Source: Gigaspora margarita
Lineage: Eukaryota > Glomeromycota > Glomeromycetes > Diversisporales > Gigasporaceae
DNA: 64,000 bases
Direction of reading: 5' to 3'
Assembly: GCA_009809945.1 (NCBI GenBank)
Contig: WTPW01000428.1
Coordinates: 42,344-106,343 of the forward strand
Below, piece by piece: positions 58,986 to 64,000 of the stretch. A program made the position numbers and the translations under genes. Below the pieces are notes generated by a model. That model was not told the DNA's origin and did not search any database. It saw only the letters and a list, made by a program, of their open reading frames with translations. The stretch's first letter is position 1; each line of letters opens with the position of its first letter.

Positions 58986-59476
58986 TTTTTGGGATGATTA
59001 TGTATACATAGATTCTACAATAAAATTTCTAGAATGTTCTATGCTCTGATTTTAATTCTAAGTCAGATTCATGTGATTATCTTCTCCAATTTTGTACACG
59101 TGTTGTGTTTGTTTAGTTGGTCATTTACTGTTTGTTTGTTTGTTGTTTGTTTGTTTGTTAACGCGTCTAGTGATCGGTTGCCAGAGATCTGCAGACTGGG
59201 GTTAAGCTGATTCCCCAAAACAAAACAAAAAAAAGAAAAAAAAATTTTTTTTTTTCGACAAGAGTTTTCTAAGCGAAATTTGAGCAAGGCTCCCTGAATT
59301 TTGGTTGTTGAGCCAAGTACAATTATCAAACTACTGTTTATTTTTAGTAAGTTTCTTTTTATCTTAGTCGCCCAGAGCACCTTTTTTAGTACAAATTCTT
59401 GTCTNTTCTAAGTTTTTCTNTCTGTGCCGTTTTTGGAACAGGTGATCGTTGGAAAGAGTTGATTTTGTATAAAAAA

Positions 59477-59494
<18 letters not shown>

Positions 59495-59509
<15 letters not shown>

Positions 59510-62083
59510 TTAAGTTTATTATTTGCTTTTTTTACAAATAAAATATACTATTTACTTCTTTTTTTTTTAACTTCCAAACCTTTAATTTCTCTAAAATATT
59601 TTCTGTGTTTACTGCATTTTGCTTTATTAAAACAGTTAGTAAAAATAATAAATTTGTAACTAGAACTACCTTGTATCATATTTATTATGAAGATAACAAA
59701 TTTAGAAAAGTTACTTACAAAGGCTTTACTGTAACTACCAAAATCCTAATATTAACTTTTGAAAATTTTTAATTATTCTTATTATTATAAAATTCAAAAA
59801 ATAGATTTATCAAGACAATATTAAATATATATATTCTATTATATTAATTTTATTCTATTTATCTGTTTCATGATATTTACTTTCTTCTTCTTAAGGTTTG
59901 TTTTGTTCAAACTATACTAGTTTTCTTCTCTTATAATAGTTCTACCTGTACATTTAATGATCTTCCTTATGCTTTTTCTCTTTTAGTGTACTCTGCTCTT
60001 GCAATAACAAACTTCTATAAAGCTATTGATAATGTAGATTATCAAAATTTTATATTATCAAAAAAACTTTACAATCCCATAACAGATCAAAAGGCAGTTG
60101 ATTCAGATATGATTGTATTCTATACAAATATAAATAACTATTATGATTCCTTTAGAGATAGTTTAACAATAACTATCATATTAGTTATTAGAAGATTAAA
60201 ACTTAGCTTTCAAAGCAAAATACTCCATATTATTTCATTAGTAATTGAGTAGAGTTATTCTTTTAATGAGCCCTAATCTTCAATCTTAACTATGAATAAA
60301 AAATTAAAAAGATATAAAGAACTAAATAGTCAACTCAACTTAATTGAAAAACAATATCTGGCAATAGGTTCACAAGTATTAAAAAGAAGAAAAGGCCTTA
60401 CTCTATTAATTTCTATAACAACCTTCTCTATTTCAATATCTTCTATATCAAACACTTCTATATCAATATCTTTTATTTTAGCCTTTTTTGTATTAACTTC
60501 TTCTGTATTTGCTTCTGCTACTACAAGCTCTTTTATGCTCAATCTTTCAATTGTCAATTTTTCTAATTTGGTTTTTCAAATCTATAAAAATAAACCTAAT
60601 CCTCAAAATTTCTCTAATAAATTATCTACTACAGATAATTAAATTAAACAAGAATTAAAAATTTTACTTGTTAAAATATTATAGTTTGATAAATGCTTAT
60701 TAATTTTGCTAATTCAATATTGTTTAAAAAATTATATAATAAAGTAATTAAATACTTTTTTAGACCTTGTACTTTGTAATAAACTTACTGTTCTTCTAAA
60801 AAAAATTACTTTATTGATCTTTAATTTAAATACAATAAAAGAAATAATGAATAATAATATTTTAATTTAATAAAATTAATTTTTTCTTTTTCCAATATCA
60901 ATACATTTTTATAATTAATATTAATGTTTGGAATTATTTATATATAGCCCTGGCTACATGTAGCCTATATTATGTATCTTAAAATTTTACTAGGGTAACC
61001 CCTGTTGTATTACTAAGTAAAAATGCTCCTCTCATAATTTTACTCTAACTTCACCAAAAACCCTAATTCTAACTCTAATCCTAACTTTATCTCTAATATA
61101 ATTCTAATTTTAATATAAATTTAACTCTAATCCTAATCTATATAGCTACAAATTTTTTTATATATTAATAGTATGGCTACAAATAAATTAATTCTTAATA
61201 TTTTTGTTAATATGTAACAAATAAATTTTTTGTAAATTAAACGTAATTACGTCAATTACGTCTTTTTTTAAAAATAATTATAATAAATTTAAATTTTAAA
61301 CAATTACATACACTTCCTATCTTAGATATTTATATAAAAATTATTATTCTAATTGTAGTTTAAGCTTTATTAGATTTTATTTCTTCTTATTTTATTTAAA
61401 ATTACAAAAATAAAATCCAATAAAAATTTAAAAATTTAAGTGTAGAGGGTACATAGATCATTTTTTTATAGTTTTATATAGTATTTTGAAAATTTTATAT
61501 AAAATTGTTATGTGCACTAATAAAACTTTTTTAAATTACAACTAATCTTTATTAAAATTTTACAAAATATAAATAAACTAATTTATCTATTATAGTAAAT
61601 TTTTGACTATTATTATATTTTAAAAAATATAGTTGTATATATCACAAAGTTTTTTTGGATTGGCCCAAATTTTTTTGGATTGCACAAAATAACTAATTCT
61701 GATTGGTTAATTTGTGTAAATTTATAAGTTGGTTTTATTATTAAATTTTAATACCAAACTTTAAAAATATACATTTCACTAAGTTTTTAACCAATTTTAA
61801 TAATTTTACTATTATTAGAATTAGAAGGCCCTGCTCTACAAGCTTGTTATAATATTTAAAATTAGTTTACTTCATATAATTTTTTATAAAATTAAATATA
61901 AAAAAAATTTACTATTAAGATTATGGGAATTTTCAGACATCTCTGGTCAGAGATATATAACTTATATATCTCTGGCCTATCTAGCCAATTAGAGGTTGAG
62001 AAAATCACATGATTAAAATTCATGTATTGATCTGATTGCTGATGCAAGGTTGAATGATCATGCTCTGCATTGCCAGATCTAAT
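59495..62083. other. AT-rich stretch, two weak ORFs, no clear gene
   Basis: Plus-strand ORFs at 59986-60252 (88 aa, VDSDMIVFYTNINNYYDSFRD) and 60292-60642 (116 aa, Ser/Ile-rich) show no domain I recognise. CTCTAATCCTAAC-type degenerate telomere-like words fill 61040-61135. A 33-base hairpin sits at 61932-61964 (GGTCAGAGATATATAA and its inverse), and a MITE-arm fragment at 61790-61830. Confidence 0.4.
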
Positions 62084-63700
62084 AGATTAGTATAGATTAT
62101 CTTTTTTTATTGATTTGTTTTATTTTTTTTTTACACTTTCGCTTTCTTCGCTTTTTTTGTTTATTAATTTAGCTTGTTGCCTTTGTCATTGGTGCTGTTA
62201 CTAGTATTACAGTTGGTATCGGTATCGTTGTTGTGTTGCAGTTGGTGTCATTGTGTTTCTTTGGCATTTTTGCAAAGGGTTTCTCTAGCAATCTTATAGT
62301 GTAGTTTTGCACTTTGCCAGTGTTCTTATAGAAAGATTTTGCATATTATCTTATGTCTGGTCTTATATTTGGTATCATTTATATGGTTTTGCGTCTGTCA
62401 TGCGGTTTACGTAAAATCTGAGGCAGCCTAGTAAAACTATTTCTGGTTTTCTTTTATTTTTTTTTGTCTTGTATTTTGGTTACTAATTTTATTCTCTTCT
62501 CTTTAGGTGTGCCAAAACGAATATAAAATCACTGGGCAGCATTGGTAAGATTTTTTGGGAGTTTCTATTTTCTTTATTATGGTTGTCTTTTTTTTTGGAC
62601 TACTTTACTCTTTTCTCTTTAGGCATCGTGGAAACAAATGTGAAATCACTAGGTGACGTTAGTAAAACTTTTTGGGTGATTTATTTTCTTTTGTTGGTTG
62701 TCTTGGTTTTTTGTTCACTGATTTTTTAATTTTTTTAGATGTCGCCAGAACAAATGTGGAATCATCGAGTGGAATGTAATCTTGCAACATCTTTCGTTTG
62801 GCATTTTTAATGCAGTCTTGTGTCTGGTGTGTGGTCTACGTGAAATCACGAGTAAACCCAGGGTGGCATTAGTAAGACTTTTTTCTAGTTTTCTTTCTTT
62901 TTTTTTGTTGCCTTGTATTTGTTCACTAACTTCTCATTCTCTTTTCTTTAGCTATGATGAAATGAACGTGAAATTACCAGGCATGTAAGAGTTTTTTTCT
63001 GGGTTCTGTTTTTTTTTTTGTTGTTTGTCTTTTTTTTTAGACTAATTTCTTTATTTTCTTTTTTAAAGTGTTGCCGAAACGAATGTAGAATTATCAGGTG
63101 GCGTGTAATCTTATGGCATTTTTTGTTTGACATCTTTTGGTTAACATTTTTCAGTTGACATTTTTCGTTTGGCTTCTTTCGTGTGGTATTGTATCTGTTG
63201 TGTGGTCTATGTAAAATCACAGGTAAACCCAAGGTGGTGCTGGTAAGGCTTTTTTTTTTGTTGTTTTGTATTCATTAAGTAACTTCTTCATTTTTAAGTG
63301 TGCCAAAATGAACATAATATCAGCAGCATTGGTAAAGTTTTTTCTGGGTTCTTTCTGTTTTCTTTTTCATTTGTTTTTTTTTGGACTATCTCCTTTACTC
63401 TTTTCTCTTAAGGTGTCACTGGAATGAATGTAGAATTACCAGGTGGCATGTGATCTTATGATGTTTTCATTTGATATCTTTCGGTTGAAGTCTTTCGGTT
63501 AACATTTTTCATTTGGCATCTTTCACCTGGTATTGTATCTGTCGTGTAGTCTATATGAAATCACAGGCAACCCAGGGTAGCATTGGTAAGACTTTTCTTT
63601 TTTTTTGTTGTCTTGTATTCATTTACTTTCATTCACTAACTTCTTCATTCTTTAAGCATGCTAAAATGAATATGACATTAGCGGTATTGGTAAGATTTTT
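62084..63700 (+). repeat. tandem array of exon-like units with GT...AG borders
   Basis: A period of about 115 bases, with some units about 230, holds eight exon-like blocks: 62507-62544, 62623-62661, 62739-62871, 62952-62984, 63069-63242, 63299-63331, 63413-63585 and 63657-63689. Each is preceded by a pyrimidine-rich tract ending TTTAG or TTAAG and followed by GTAAGA, GTAAAA or similar. The blocks share a word like GCCRAAAYGAAYRTRRAATYA. The spacers are 56-84 bases long, the size of fungal introns. A longer upstream block (about 62172-62430) ends the same way (CTA then GTAAAA). No single frame stays open through all blocks, so coding potential is doubtful. It may be a multi-exon non-coding RNA or a minisatellite born from an exon-intron unit. 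Confidence 0.6.
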
Positions 63701-64000
63701 TTGTTAGTATTGCGAAATTAGTAGTGGAGAGGGTTTATATTTTTGTAATAAGTAATTGTGATTGTGCAGATTATATTAATAAATATAATAAATAATTAAA
63801 TACTCTTATAAATTATCATTGCATCCTTGTATACAATTATTTTTTTTTAAAAAAATAAATATAATCTTTAAATTTTTTGTAAAATGTGCAATTTGATTGG
63901 ATAATGGCAAAGTTTGTAAAGTGAGGTCAGATCCCAGGTTACATGAACCCTTCTGACCAGCTTGCAATTTGAAAAAATGTATCACGTGACGTTTGCTCAT
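63701..64000. other. end of window, no feature seen
   Basis: AT-rich sequence. A minus-strand ORF running off the edge (63806-64000) has no recognisable motif and is not called. Confidence 0.5.

Larger units (their letters stand above)
51554..59470 (-). mobile_element. LINE retrotransposon, APE-RT-RNase H type, inactive
   Basis: One minus-strand element holds a 5' region with a (TTTG)n tract (59128-59160), ORF1, ORF2, a short 3' UTR and a short A-tail (T-run 51554-51561 on plus). AT repeats lie at both outer ends and could be the target duplication. The order EN, RT, RNase H resembles the Tad/I groups of LINEs; placement within them is uncertain. Plus-strand ORFs in this range are shadows. 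Confidence 0.85.

Noticed and set aside
59069..59380. ORF upstream of LINE ORF1 as a separate gene
   Set aside because: It covers the LINE 5' untranslated region including a (TTTG)n tract; composition is low-complexity.

Overview
The window looks like part of the nuclear genome of an early-diverging fungus, most likely an arbuscular-mycorrhizal (Glomeromycotina-like) species. The grounds are extreme AT-richness, very low gene density, fungal Zn2Cys6 (zinc-cluster) transcription-factor genes, a short GT-AG intron and a dense population of transposon remnants. The lineage is an inference. Single Ns, a 225-base N run (47214-47438) and N-rich patches in the LINE show a draft assembly.

0-31 kb: a tandem array of seven related small zinc-cluster genes, all on the minus strand, in repeat units of about 2.5-4 kb. 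Two copies are intact (5926-6426 and 22548-23054). Five are broken to different degrees: A about 1926-2481, C about 9425-9977, D 15381-15922, E 18412-18865 and G about 25868-26337. A different, intact two-exon Zn2Cys6 gene sits between copies D and E (16261-16947). About 7 kb was duplicated (6825-13788 and 23697-30779). Differences between the two copies expose MITE insertions with matching empty sites. Several families can be delimited by target-site duplication (TSD): hAT-like (8 bp), PIF/Harbinger-like (TTA/TAA), MULE-like (9 bp), pogo/Tigger-like (TA), and a 1274-bp LTR-like insertion (TG...CA, 4-bp TSD).

31-51.5 kb: almost no recognisable genes. It holds hAT MITEs, a nested hAT/Harbinger-like element, a 971-bp SINE-like retroposon with tRNA-like 5' boxes and a perfect 17-bp TSD, and a TIR element filled with a roughly 325-bp palindromic satellite. 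It also holds roughly 400-bp tandem repeats, AT minisatellites, a 2.2-kb Harbinger-like element containing the assembly gap, and large palindromes.

51.5-59.5 kb: one LINE retrotransposon on the minus strand. It has an RNA-binding-like ORF1 and an ORF2 with APE endonuclease, reverse transcriptase, RNase H and a C-terminal zinc finger. Many stops and frameshifts make it dead.

59.5-64 kb: AT-rich sequence with weak ORFs, then a repeat array (62.1-63.7 kb) whose units look like 33-174-nt exons separated by 56-84-nt introns with GT...AG borders. The only clearly functional-looking protein genes are the three intact zinc-cluster genes. Conserved palindromes near them, one of them CCG-N8-CGG, suggest shared or self regulation; this is inference.
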